Position numbers and translations under genes: made by a program
Assembly: GCA_021014945.1 (NCBI GenBank)
Contig: MU266330.1
Span: 186,001-250,000 of the forward strand
Reading direction: 5' to 3'
Length of the DNA stretch: 64,000 bases
Source of the DNA: Leucogyrophana mollusca
Lineage: Eukaryota > Basidiomycota > Agaricomycetes > Boletales
The notes under the pieces: generated by a model
What the model was told of the DNA's origin: nothing
What the model saw: the letters and a program-made list of their open reading frames with translations, nothing else
Database searches by the model: none
Shown: positions 23,811 to 35,025 of the stretch, piece after piece
Layout: every line of letters begins with the position of its first letter
Position numbering within the stretch: position 1 is the stretch's first letter

Positions 23811-25565
23811 ATGTCTACCTTTTACCCTCATGTCAACCTTCCCGCTCTGAAAAAATTCGCGATCGCCACAGCAGCGGCAGAACACCCTGCCAGAACTACT
23901 ACTACAGGTGGCGGCGCGAGGCGGTTAATAGCCAAGCCCAAACCTGAAGTTTCGTCCGTTGAAGACGTGGTTTGGGCGGGGGAGAAGGTAGGTCTTTCGT
24001 GGTGCCATCATAAGATACGAGATTTACTGCTCGGACCCGACAGATGATCCAGATTAATTTTGAGCGAGCCTCCTTACCGCTAGGGCCATACTGTATGGTG
24101 GCGCATTTTCCTCGAGGGCGTCCGCGACTGACAACACAAGCCTTAGTACGTATCCTTTAATCCCCGCCACATTTGAATCAACATGCACTTACTGCGTTGC
24201 GTGTCAGGTGGGTATGACGGCAACTGTGCGCAGCGCGCCTATGAAGATCGACGTGCCCAAGGTATACGGGTATAAGGATGTCATGCCAAATGACATCGGC
24301 GCAGAGGTCGTACTCCTTGAAAAGGTGGGGCGAATGATGGCGCTCTTCCTCGTCTTTGCAAGAGCACCTCACCTTTGACCGCCTTCTAGATTCCCGGAGA
24401 AGGTCTCGATGCGCTGTGGCCAAATATGTCGCATATCCAGGAGATGAAGGTCTGCATTAGACTGACTGAGCTTCTGCTCAACCTGTTCAACTATCGGGGA
24501 GCTCTCATATGCACCGATCTCCAAGGTACTGGGATCAATACTCGCCCTGCGAGTGTCCTACTCCAGGACGAGCAGCAACGCCAGCCTCCAATTGGCCAGC
24601 ATCCGGTGCTGTTGTCACGCCCTTTTAACGAAGGACCATTGGCATCCATGCCACCCCCGTGTGCCCTTCCGAATACGGAGAGCTACCTGATAGCTTTAGC
24701 ATGCCGCATCGAACGCCTCTTCGATGGGACCGCCGAACCTCAGGTTGCCGATCAGGCCCGCGATACTGGTTTCCCAGATAATCCTCCTCTATCGGACACA
24801 GACATAGCTGAGATCAGAGAAACTTGGGGCCGGCTGAGAAGCCTCATCCCGTATCACACCGGTGGATTTTACATCCCTGGATCGTTATCTTTTCCTGCGC
24901 GGCAAATGGCATACTCGGTATTGCAGAGCCGCAGGTTCGGAATTTACCATTCAGATATGCAGATGGAACGCTTCATCGTGCGGTTCTTGCCCAACAAGGA
25001 TGGAAGCATTGAGGAAGCAGACGCTGAGATCGAGATGACGCTCTGTACCGGATGGGAGCATGCTTTCCGCGCGCCCCTCTGGTCATGTGCGCGTATGCCA
25101 CTTTGGCTCGTTAACCGTTTCATCACCAACGAGCCTGTGTCGTGGTCTCGTCAGGCCTACCTCAGAAGACTCATCTTCTTCATGATGAATGACCAACGAT
25201 TGCGCGACAAGGCCTGGGAGTGGATCATTGCGTACATATTCGGCGTGCCAGAGCGCTGGTTCGAAGGATGTCTGAGTGCGCACTGGATGTTTGGGAAGAG
25301 TATCGAAGTGCTGTTGGTTCGCCTGAAGGCTTATTGGGAAGCCTGGCGTCCGGATGTCCCGTTTCCCCTGATAGTTGGAGAGGAATTCCGACCGCGAAGG
25401 ACGCCAGCTGCTGCGCCACCTAATGGCTCTGTCCCCGACTCGGAGACGGTATCTGCTCCTGGTGGGGAAGAGCTGGACAGCACGCAGGAGCTGTTTAACG
25501 AGTCTTTTGAGGCTTTGATTAGAGCAGCGGAGGCGACCCAGGTCGAACAGGGAATGGCTCAATAG
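23811..25565 (+). CDS. Multi-exon gene of unknown function
   Basis: I do not recognise this gene. A consistent chain starts at ATG 23811 (MSTFYPHVNLPALKKFAIAT) and joins over GT-AG introns of about 50-65 bp to MIQINFERASLPLGPYCM, then VGMTATVRSAPMKIDVPKVY, then IPGEGLDALWPNMSHIQEMK. Two further 50-bp introns give LSYAPISK and then QRQPPIGQHPVLLS, in the long final exon to 25565. An unspliced reading of the last two introns also stays open, so that part is uncertain. The product is about 520 residues. The last 300 are rich in Trp, Arg, Phe and Met (for example RLRDKAWEWIIAYIFGVPER, GWEHAFRAPLW) and look like a folded helical domain, followed by an acidic, Gln-rich tail. No catalytic motif, signal peptide or clear membrane segment. 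It could be two genes, split near 24420. Confidence 0.6.
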
Positions 25566-25940
25566 CTTGCGTCCTGGGATCTCAAAAAGGCACGTCCAGT
25601 CTGTGACGCAGTTATCCATCGTAAACGTGATGATAAAAAGGAAGTCTGAGGATATGTGATTGTATTGATAGCTATGGATCTGGATAATCTCACCTGTATT
25701 TCTACGAAATCTAATGACTAAAATCTTGCTGGTTGAGAGTCTGAACAGTGACACTAAGAAGTGTGAAGCGTGCCCCAATTGAAATCTGCCAGGCCCAAGC
25801 CCGTGTGCTCCGTCTCCGAGGTACAGCTCCGAAGGGGAGACCCCAGACACACCGACAAATCCGTGATTGAGCCAGTTGCCCCGCAGCCTCTTGACTGGCA
25901 CTGAAGCTTACCTTCACATCCCATTCGAATACATACCACC
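25566..25940. other. Intergenic, CHMP5 promoter side
   Basis: No coding signal that I can support. A 272-codon minus-strand frame (25083-25901) runs through here, but it mostly mirrors the plus-strand gene on its other side and has no family signature. Confidence 0.45.
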
Positions 25941-26858
25941 ATGAATCGCATATTCGGATCCTCAGGTAGCAAAAAGCCCAAGCCTACGTTGCAGGATGCT
26001 ATCAATTCGGTGTGCACCCAGCGAACGTCAGTATGACTGCCCCAGATCACTCACCACATTCAACAGACAGACGCGCGTATCGCCTCGATAGAGGTGAAGA
26101 TAAAGAAGCTAGATGGCGAACTTGGACGATATAAGGAGCAGATGAGTAAACTACGCAACGGACCAGGTAAAGTACGCAGCCTTCGCCCCCACCCATCGTC
26201 CGTTCTGCCGACCGGATGATTCAATACTACCAACAGAACGCCATACAACAGCGTGCCCTGAGAGTCCTTCAGCAGAAGCGAATGTACGAGGGCCAGCTTA
26301 ACCAGTTGACGCAACAGACTTTCAACATGGAGTCTGCTGCGCTCGCCACTGAGAACCTACGGAATACAATGGCCACTGTTGACGCCATGAAGGTGGCCAA
26401 CAAGGAGATGCGCAAACAATACGGGAAAATTGATATCGACAAGATCGAGGTGCATCTTCAGGTACATGGATTTTTAACTTTATGCTGACGTCCTTTAGAA
26501 CATGCACTACGACATGGAAGACCTGCTCGAACAGGCAAACGAGATACAAGAGTCATTGGGCCGGTCATACGCCGTACCCGATGAGATTGACGAGGCCGAT
26601 CTTGAAGCCGGTATGGAAGCATGATTCATCATGCACGCACCACTAACTTGGTTTCTACAGAGCTGGATGCATTAGCGTTGGAGGAAGAGGAGGAAGGCAC
26701 CTCATATTTGGCCGATCTCAACAAAGTGCCAGACTTCGTGGACGAGCCACCAGTAGAATTAGGCGAGGTGAGTCAATTGACAAACCCCTTTCATAACTAG
26801 GCTCATACCGCAGATGCAGCCATCCGCAAAGGAAGCCATCAGAACTACTGCCAGTTGA
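25941..26858 (+). CDS. VPS60: ESCRT-III protein CHMP5 / Vps60
   Basis: Accessory ESCRT-III subunit that activates Vps4 through Vta1/LIP5 and acts at late endosomes. The first exon [20 protein letters not shown] matches the family start. Later exons read [80 protein letters not shown], an acidic block [14 protein letters not shown], and [13 protein letters not shown], ending [12 protein letters not shown] at 26858. Total is about 220 residues, the usual length. Introns interrupt after INS, after LRNGPG, after DKIE, after DLEA and near GE, all with GT-AG borders. The 3' end faces the convergent aldehyde dehydrogenase gene, with 153 bp between stops. Confidence 0.93.
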
Positions 26859-27011
26859 GAGTATCTTCATTATCACGCTCTTTTAGATGGACACTGGATT
26901 GTACTCTACACAAGCTCCTGCGTTTTCATTTATCTCATCGGTAGGGAATCTTACACTTCCTGGTTCAATGGATATAATACAGATATGATATACACTACCA
27001 CTTCCGGATTC

Positions 27012-29057
27012 TCATCCATATCGTTTGGCCTCGTCACCGCCACTTTCAGCAAACCAATCATCATTGCGCCTAGATTCATCCGAACTCGCTATATTCACCA
27101 CGACAGATTTACTTTGCGAATCTAGAGTTTGCTGAGTCCACCGATACGCAAACGCACACGGTGAGTACTCACAAGCTTCCAGAGCCTCTATTCCATTCTC
27201 CCTGCCGATCCCGCTTTCCTTCATGCCTCCCCTACAATTATTGGGCTATTATGAACTCTAAGGAGCGGAAAAAAGTGAACATACCATGGAGAGCTCGGGT
27301 CGTTGCGGTGGTGACTGTTTACCCAGACGATCCCAGCTTCAATATCTGCTGCTACCCGATGCGCACGCGACAAATCAGTCGTCCAAACACCTGCCCCAAG
27401 ACCATATTTAGACGTGTTTGCTAGAGCCACTCCTTCAGCTTCGTCCTACAGCCACAATGTCAATTTGCACCCAGAGAAGAATTGGTATATGAAGCACTCA
27501 CGGAGAACTTCTTCATCACGACGACTGGACCAAAGATTTCTTCCTGCCATAGCTCATCTTCGATGTTGACGTCCGAGATGATAGTGGGCGCAAAGAAGCT
27601 CCCACGAGAAAAGTCAAATCCATCGAGAGGGGATTTGCTCAGCATTCGTTCACCGCCTACCAGCACCTTCCCTCGTGCTCTACGATTGATCATACTTGCG
27701 ATACGGTCAAGGTGTCGAGGAGAGATCACGGAGCCCATGGCACTTTGCGGGTTAAGGGCTGCGCCGCTGGGATAAGCAGGACCTCGAGCCACAAAGCTAG
27801 AGACTTACGGTCGCCCATCCGTCGAGTGACGCTTTTGAATTTCTCGACGATGGCAGCCGTGAAGCTATCGAAAATATTCTCATGGATAATTAGCCGTGTC
27901 CCGGAGACACAGGTCTGCCCAGAAGCTATCAATGCAGAGAAGGTCGCGCCGTTCACAGCTGACTCCAAGTCGGCGTCCTCAAACACAACGATGGGGGCCT
28001 AGTGAGTGCAGGAGTCACTATAAATTGCTCGGGCTTGATTGAAACACCTACTTTGCCTCCCAGCTCGGCGGTAAACGCAGCTAGATTCGAGCCAACTATT
28101 GCTCCAAGGGCCCTACCTGTTGAGGTCCCCGCCTGTAGATTTGTCAGGTTTCAAGCTGCCCCATGGGAAGGCAATCCAGCTTACGGTTAGGTCAACCTTG
28201 CGCACTAGCGGATTAGAGACCAGTGCGTTTCCAGTCGTTGACCCGAGACCAGGAAGGATTGTGAGAACACCAGGTGGTACTAGACGGGGTTGAGTGAGTC
28301 GTCAGCAGAAGACGTCGTCTTACTCACTTCCAGCATCAATAGCCATCTGTGCAAACTCAAGGAGCGATATAGGTGCGAGCTGGGATTTGTTAAGTACCTG
28401 AGCAAGCGATGTGATTAGTTAGCACCGCACCTCAGAAGGCTTTACAATGACACTATTGCCTGCAGCAAGTGCAGGCGCCATTTTCTTGACGGCGATAAAT
28501 AAGGGGTGATTAAAAGGCTGCGCAGCCGTTTGAGAAGAGCACATATGAGATGGTTCAGTTACACACAGTTATTTGGGCGACGACGCCCAGTGGGACACGA
28601 TGGACATAGTTCAGGAGTTTGCCTTGCGTTGGAGCAACATATGCTTGGTGGGTCCGAAGCAAAGCTGCATAATAATGACTGCTTCCCGTCAAGCTGAGCT
28701 TATCGAGATATGGGTAACCTCACTAACAGCCATTCAGGTAGGCGGCCAAGCTGGGCATTCATTTCCCGTATGGTCCGTCCAGTTTGCAAACTGTCGATAT
28801 GGGCAAGATCTGGGGACCGCTCCTCGAGAGCTCGTGCGAGGCGTGAGAGCGCTAGTGAGCGAGTTATCGGTGCTGCCTTTGACCACACTCCAGACTTGAA
28901 TGTCTCGTGTGCATGGTGTACGGCGTCTTGCACATCGTCTGAGGATGCGAGCTCCACGCTAACTTTACGGTCAAGTCATGTTTTCGGCTTGTGGGAGCAA
29001 TACACACGTGCACAGAACATCCCCGTTTGCGGGATTGCGTACAACGAACCTGTCGAA
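27012..29057 (-). CDS. Aldehyde dehydrogenase
   Basis: NAD(P)-dependent aldehyde dehydrogenase superfamily member that oxidises an aldehyde to its acid; the substrate cannot be told from sequence. Exons in order: FDRFVVRNPANGDVLCT, VELASSDDVQDAVHHAHETF, YVAPTQGKLLNYVHRVPLGV, PFNHPLFIAVKKMAPALAAG, GNSVIVKPSE, PGVLTILPGLGSTTG, AELGGKAPIVVFEDADLESA (general-base Glu), and ASGQTCVSGTRLI (catalytic Cys). After these come EEIFGPVVV, YGLGAGVWTTDLSRAHRVA, and GGMKESGIGRENG near the C-terminus. Both catalytic residues are kept. The last exon adds a short hydrophilic tail and stops at 27012. The true start is unresolved: conserved coding begins near 29057, and a short first exon with ATG at about 29220 or 29072 is possible. 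About nine short introns. Confidence 0.85.
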
Positions 29058-29510
29058 CTTCAGCACACATAAGGACAATTCAGACACTTGACGCACTCTT
29101 CTCGCTCCTCTTGGTTTGTCCTGCGGAGAGAAAGCGGAGCAAACGGACGATATCTGTCTTGATGAAGGAATCTCGGCTGGTTCTGCTTCAAGTGGAGTAG
29201 CAGACCTTTATGAGCAGCATGTCCTCTGCGTAGAATCATGAAAATGATCAGCAGGTCTGTAATGGGAGGGAAAGGCGGTGACAGCCACAGGCGCGTTGGA
29301 GTCCCGTGATTGTGTTATTTTCTGCGCGTTCAAGTTCGAAACTCACGCTTTGAACTTGCTGTCATTATTTGTGGTGGACAGTTGTGGTGCAAGATTCCAC
29401 TCCGTTCCTTTCCTTAGAACCACCATCTCCACGCTTTGATTATCGCCTCCTTGGCGTATAAAAGCTAGCACAAGGCTTTACAAAGCAGCCTTACGATTTC
29501 AACCCTCGCC
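29058..29510. other. Divergent promoter region ALDH / RCC1
   Basis: Contains the leader or first exon of the aldehyde dehydrogenase (minus) and the promoter of RCC1 (plus). The only clear element is the TATA-like box listed separately. Confidence 0.45.
29457..29464 (+). promoter_or_regulatory. TATA-like box upstream of RCC1
   Basis: TATAAAAG at 29457-29464, about 50 bp before the RCC1 start codon at 29511. The sequence is a good match and the distance suits a short 5' leader; function is inferred. Confidence 0.5.
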
Positions 29511-31356
29511 ATGTCCAACCCGCCTCTTCGAAGATCGGCTCGGGCTGCCTCTGCAAAACCCGAGGAGTCTGCTGCTGCAAAGACCGCAGCGACAAAGACT
29601 GCTGCCGCGAAGGCTGCCCCAGCGAAAACTGCCGCCGCGAAAGCTACCACGTCAAAAGCTGAAAAGCCGGCCAGACCTGTAGGGCGGACCAGCAGCCGTA
29701 CTTCTAAGCGCGCTGCTTCACCAGAGGCGTCTCCTCCTCCCACCAAGCGCACCCGCACAAAAACAGCTCAATCCGATAATGAAGACGCCAAAAAGCCAGC
29801 CAAGGTCGCCGTCGCGAGAAAACCCTCTGCAACAAAAGTCACCAGAAAACCTACGCAGAACGGACTCGCCGCAGTACACGAGGAGCCCGTGCAAACCAAG
29901 CCCTATTTCAACCCCTTACCAACGCCCCCTGAACACACGCGGCCTGCCAATCAGATGTTTGTCTGGGGCGCAGGGAATTTTGGCCAATTCGGCTGGGGTG
30001 CGGATCATCTAGGAGAATACTCCGTGCCCAAGCGGAATATCTTGATCGAGGCCAAGATGAAAGAAGGTGTCTTCGGCGGAGAGGATGCAGGCCTCGAGGC
30101 CATCGCTGCGGGCGGGCTGCACACGCTTTTTATAGACGAGAAGGGCACCGTGAGTTTCCTCCTTTCACCCGACGTCACGACGATTCTAACCGGACAACCA
30201 TCGGGAAGATATGGTCCTGTGGCGTTAACGACGACGCAGCGTTGGGTCGCGTGACGAAAGACGTCCCAGATCCCGAAAAGCCAGGGTCATTTTTGGATAT
30301 CGATGAGCTCACAGCCGTCCCACATCCACTCCAATCCCTAGTGGATGAAAAATTCCGTGCTGTCAGGATCGTTGCCGGTGATAGTATCTCTGCTGCAATC
30401 AGCGCGGAAGGAGAACTCAAAGTCTGGGGCTCCTTCAGAGTAAGTGGTCTAGTTACCCCTTTGCATCTATCTTAACAACATAAATTCAGGCCACCGAAGG
30501 ATCATTAGGTTTTTCAGGAGGCGCAAGATACGAGTTCTTGCCCAAATCGATCCTCGAGCTTCCTCACAAGCCGGGCGATTCCGAAAAGGCCGTCTCCGTG
30601 GTCTCAGGGAACAACCATCTCCTCGTTCTGACAACGCACGGCAACGTCTACGCATGGGGCGCTGGCGAACAAGGCCAACTTGGTCGCAAAATTCTTGACC
30701 GCCGCAAAATTCATGGCACCGTTCCGGAGAAAATATCCCTTGGTGTCCGAGCGAACAAGGCCGTCCTCGTTGGCGCGGGTAACTACTGCTCGTTTGCGGT
30801 CGACGAAATGGGAGAGGTATGGGGTTGGGGGTTGAACACGATGGGACAGACGGGTACTGGCGTCCTGGAGCCAAGGTCAACGTCAGACGAGATCCAGTCC
30901 CCGAAGAAGGTCGAGGCACTGAGCAAAAAGGCCCTCAACGGGGACACTATCGTGGAAATCGCCGGAGGCGAGCATCACACGCTGTTCTTGACTTCTTCAG
31001 GGAAGGTGTACGCCTGCGGACGATGCGACACCGGGCAGCTCGGCGTCAGCGAGGAGAACGAGGAGTTCAAGAACCGTCCAAATCCTGATTTCGTTGACGT
31101 GCCGATCGAAGTCGAATTCCCGGACAAGGACGATCCCGTTGTCCACATCTCCGCGGGGACGCACAACAATATGGCTGTCACGCAAGGCGGGGCTTTGTAT
31201 GCGTGGGGCGACGAGTCTCAAGGGGAGCTCGGAGTGGACGAGCAGGAGGCAAAGACTCCGAAGGTGGTGGTTCGGAAGGATGGAGGATCCTGGCGGGCTG
31301 TTGCTGCCGCATGTGGAGGGCAACACACGTTGGGCATGTTCAGAAAGAAAACTTAG
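29511..31356 (+). CDS. RCC1: RCC1 / Pim1, guanine nucleotide exchange factor for Ran
   Basis: Chromatin-bound exchange factor that loads GTP on Ran, setting the nuclear Ran-GTP gradient for transport and mitosis. Residues 1 to about 120 form a basic tail of repeated Lys-Ala segments (AAKTAATKTAAAKAAPAK) resembling linker histone H1, followed by Ser/Arg/Lys-rich sequence; this probably holds the nuclear signal and binds DNA or nucleosomes. From MFVWGAGNFGQFGWG onward the protein is a beta-propeller of RCC1 repeats, including IWSCGVNDDAALGRV, VYAWGAGEQGQLGR, VWGWGLNTMGQTG, VYACGRCDTGQLGV and LYAWGDESQGELGV, ending GGQHTLGMFRKKT at 31356. Two introns are needed (about 30150-30209 and 30440-30489), both restored in frame. 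The rest of the propeller is one exon. Confidence 0.95.
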
Positions 31357-31645
31357 TAATGGGTTGGATGGGGACTAAAGTATCAAATCGCTTTTCCGTG
31401 CATTTATGAAACACTCATCTGTTGCATCGCATACAGTCTTGCTTGTCGTATCGGGCTTTCTATGGGCTAAGCTTTCATGTCGAGTTCTTATTCACACTAT
31501 AGGCTATAGATGTTCATGCATATAAGATCTAATCATGTTTCCCAAGCACCACGCCACCGAAACATCAGTCGCACGCATGATTGTTGATGAGGATACTGTC
31601 ATAGGTCATACAGGGGTGTGTGGTAAGGAGCAACACCATTGCATA

Positions 31646-33032
31646 TCACGAATACGTCGCAGCCAAACGGCCCACGATATACTGCTCCGTAGTAACGGGA
31701 GCATACTTGCTTGGACAAGTCGCACTCGTACATGTCGGCAGGCTCTCAATAACAGCGTCAAAGTTGGGGTTGCAGAAGAATGCTATAGATTGACGAGCGG
31801 GAGTCACGCCCTCGGTTGCGCTGACCTTTTGCATGGGCGGTGCTACTACCCGGTGTAGCGTGGAGCGAAGAACATCATTGCTCCAGCGCGCAAGGAGATC
31901 ACCGGCGTTTACGACGATGGTTCCGGGCTACGTGTCAAGAGAGGTTCAGTTTGACCGATGTGAAAGCTCAAACTAATCGGAACCTACGATCGGGGGTGCT
32001 GGTTGGTAGTGTTTCGTATGAGGGTTTTGGACCTCCAAACCTCCAACCTTGAAGATGTGTCAATTGGGTTAGCGACTTTCCGCCAGCTGTGATTGGTGCT
32101 CACAGAGTCTTGAAACAGTAGAGTTAGGGTTCCATAATCTTTACCTGCGGTCAGCATCAATCCATCCAAGGTGACTGCTCACAAACCAGAGTGGGCGCCG
32201 GCTCTGGCTTGACCGTCACCTTGCAGGAGAGAGGTGCGTATGGGAGGGTAGGAGAGAAGTCTGAGGTTGTGGCACTGCTGATGGATCCTCCGGCCGAAGA
32301 AATCTTCCTGAAGGTCGAGGCCGAGTGCAATAGATTTCATAACGACATTATGTAGATCATGGCACGTCTTTCGGAAACATCAACAAATGATCCATACTTG
32401 CTTTAAGAATTACGCAGGGGAGTGCCATACCTGGAAAAATGTAAGCATAGTCTCCTTGAAGCCGGGAGCGTCCGTCTCCCGGGGCCATTTGTTCTTCCAT
32501 ACAGGGTCCCAGTCACGACCGATTTCCATAGTTTCCTTGCTATCTGGGGCTTTGGCGCGGAGGGCTGCGATCTCGGCTGCGTCAGACGACTGTGTCACAC
32601 GTTCGCGGCCGACTTGGACATAGCCACGATTTGCTCGCGGGTCATCCCAGGCGACTTGGTCCTGAAGTGGGGGTTTTCAGGTCTTGACGGGAGGAAAGGT
32701 TGCCACCAGTGGACTGCTCACCTTTATGTCTGCCGGCAGACGGAAGAAGTCCGCGCTCTATTGACAAAGGTAAAGTAGCATTGAGTTGAGACATAGTACA
32801 CACTTGACGCAAGGCTGAAACCGACCTTGCCATACACCCGATCGATGAGTTCGGGGGATATCCCGTGACCCGTGAGGTAGACAAATCCCACTTCTTTGAA
32901 CCCATTGACAATCTCGTCGGCGGTATGACGTTTCTCCTGAACCGACGTTGCATTGCGGAACTTTGAAAAATCTATCAGAGGTATGCGGAACGTCGAATCA
33001 GAGAGGACGTCCTGCGGGATCACCAAAGTCCT
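31646..33032 (-). CDS. 2-oxoglutarate/Fe(II)-dependent oxygenase, isopenicillin N synthase-like
   Basis: Non-heme iron oxygenase of the IPNS/ACC-oxidase type; substrate unknown. The N-terminal domain reads TLVIPQDVLSDSTFRIPLID and then VNGFKEVGFVYLTGHGI. The C-terminal jelly roll has RAGAHSD, with the His and Asp iron ligands (the Asp codon is split by an intron at about 32142-32190), then YGTLTLLFQDS, NAGDLLARWSNDVLRSTLHR with the distal His ligand, and ARQSIAFF with the Arg/Ser pair that binds 2-oxoglutarate. It ends VGRLAATYS at 31646. All cofactor residues are present, so an active enzyme is expected. The coding sequence clearly starts by 33032, but that point looks like a splice acceptor (gattcag), so a short upstream first exon carrying the ATG is probably missing from this model. 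Confidence 0.82.
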
Positions 33033-33799
33033 CTGAATCAACAAGACGTTTGGTTGGGGGTGTCAGTGGCACAACTGACCTCAGCCAAGGTACTGTACCT
33101 TCCCCAGCTCTTGACTCCACTGGCAGCACGACACAGGACGGACAGCTGTCTTATGGTGAACATCCCGACAAACAATGTGTGATCGAGGTAGCGACAGTGA
33201 CCATGTGGTTGTGCTTTCCCGCCGGTCGCTTACGAGAAATGGTAGCGCTGCCAACCGGAACCGGTAAACACATGGATCCCAGCGATAAGCAAGTGTGATG
33301 AGATCACACAGCATGGTACGAAGACTGTCCATGCTCGTCCTAGGTATTATTTAGAAGGAAGGAGTGTCTTCCTTCTATATGGTTCGCCTACGGGAGACCG
33401 TTTTGTTTCACAATCAGAGCAGCGCATTGACACCCTGATGCGTTCCAGTGTAATGATAGCCTCCTACATCATGTCTTGTCAGCTTCGAACCCTGGCCGCC
33501 ATTCCTGACTGTCCACCACTAAATGTTTGCTATGAATGACTACGCTAGTACACAAAAGCAGATTAGAAAGAGTCACTCTCGGAAGGAATAATGTCTAGCA
33601 GGTCGAGGGCGAAATAAAATACAACGCTTGATCTAATGAGTACAGGGTTACTTTGAATTGCAGCGCAATTACACGTCCGTTGAATGGCGTTCCACGGACG
33701 ACCTGGAGAGTAGTGAGTTTACCAGTAGAGTGTCAGTTGAAATCAGGCTAACTTTGATGATGTTTCTGTTAGTGGAAAAAAGTTGTCAGTTGTGAAAGC
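33033..33799. other. Intergenic, oxygenase 5' side
   Basis: Should contain the missing first exon and promoter of the oxygenase and the 3' end of the 7-TM gene. The frame at 33081-33332 (minus) starts with an ATG but I cannot show that it splices to the oxygenase. Near 33350-33380 is a short inverted repeat (GGAAGGAG...CTTCCTTCT) of unknown meaning. Confidence 0.4.
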
Positions 33800-35025
33800 T
33801 CAACGACAAATCCCGTAAGGCTTACCAAATTGACCGCTGCGCGTTTTCGCATACATCTCAAACACCGATTCCTCTGCATAACTCACAGGCGCATGTCGGT
33901 GCGTAGTATCGGCGACGGAATCTATCGTTACTGTGTCGGCGCGCGCAGCAAACTGCAGATGGCCTGGCTTCGAAATGCTACTCTCCACGTCTGGGATTCG
34001 GGCAGACAGGTTGTCCAGCCGCTGTTTGGCAGATCCAGCCCATACAGTTGCAAAGACGACGCCGATGACGGCAACCGATGTATTGGCCAAACATATTTGG
34101 TTGATGACGACAGGATTGACCGCCCGATAGACGACGATGATCTGAGCCAGGGAGAACAGAGCGGGGATCACGAAATTGGAGAGCGCAATCCAGAAGAGAG
34201 TTTTCAACCTCTGCCCAAAAGAAACTGGGAGTAATGGTTAGGTATGGGTACAGAGATCGGTCGCAGTGCTCACGCTTAGATGTGGTAACAGTAACGGACT
34301 CGCGTCTGTTCTTGTTGCGTGTATGGAGAGTCCACATGAATACTATCGAGGCATAGCTACAATAACACGCCCCATTTCAGCAAGCTGCCGCTCGAAGTGA
34401 AATGCAAGCTTACCTGTTGTCCAATAGCTGTGCAAACCATTCAATCTTCAGATAAGGGGCGGTTAACCACAAAGCAGCGAAGGAGGCCGAAGCATCGGGT
34501 CCCTTGGCTGCATGCGACAAAGCGGCGATGAACAAGAACAAATTAATGACTCGAGCGATCTTCAGGGTTACTGGCAAAAACATCATGGTAATGAACCGCG
34601 GCCACCCAACGTGAGGTCGCGGATAAACGGAGAGCAGTCGGACAAGTAGTATGGTGTCAACCAAGATCGACTGCACTGCCCCAAGGGCACCCATGAGGAT
34701 GTCGTATCCTACGGGATATGGGTGTGATGGGGACAGCATGGTATTAATCTGTGGTTCAGGAATCAGTGACATAGATGAACGCCAAGCTAGAGAGGAGTCG
34801 CACCGCTCGACTATCGCCCATTACTCCAACAACGAAAGCCAAGCACAATGCGAAAACGTTGAGAATAAATATAGGCTGACGGCGAGAGTGACAAGTCGAA
34901 AAATAAAAAAGGGCGATGAGGAGAGGTATAAGAAGGGTGGTGAAAGTGTGTCCAATCATGATATCCACAAGAGCGGGGTTTATCCTAGAGACATAGTTGA
35001 GACCTGGGGGTGGGGGTGGTTGCAT
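33800..35025 (-). CDS. Seven-transmembrane protein of unknown function
   Basis: Integral membrane protein. The start at 35025 gives MQPPPPPGLNYVSRINPALV, a short Pro-rich head followed at once by hydrophobic helix 1 (HTFTTLLIPLLIALFYF). Further helices: IFILNVFALCLAFVVGV, GALGAVQSILVDTILLVRLL, FLPVTLKIARVINLFLFIAA, a segment around LWLTAPYLKIEWFAQLLDN, TLFWIALSNFVIPALFSLA, and TSVAVIGVVFATVWAG. That gives about seven helices and a cytosolic C-tail of about 80 residues with Ser/Thr sites, ending at 33800. Introns fall after the second helix, after LLDN and in the loop before helix 6. I recognise the pattern only as a membrane family common in Agaricomycetes. It could be a receptor-like protein, but no G-protein-coupling motif is visible. 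An upstream Met at 35178 in frame is an alternative. Confidence 0.7.
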
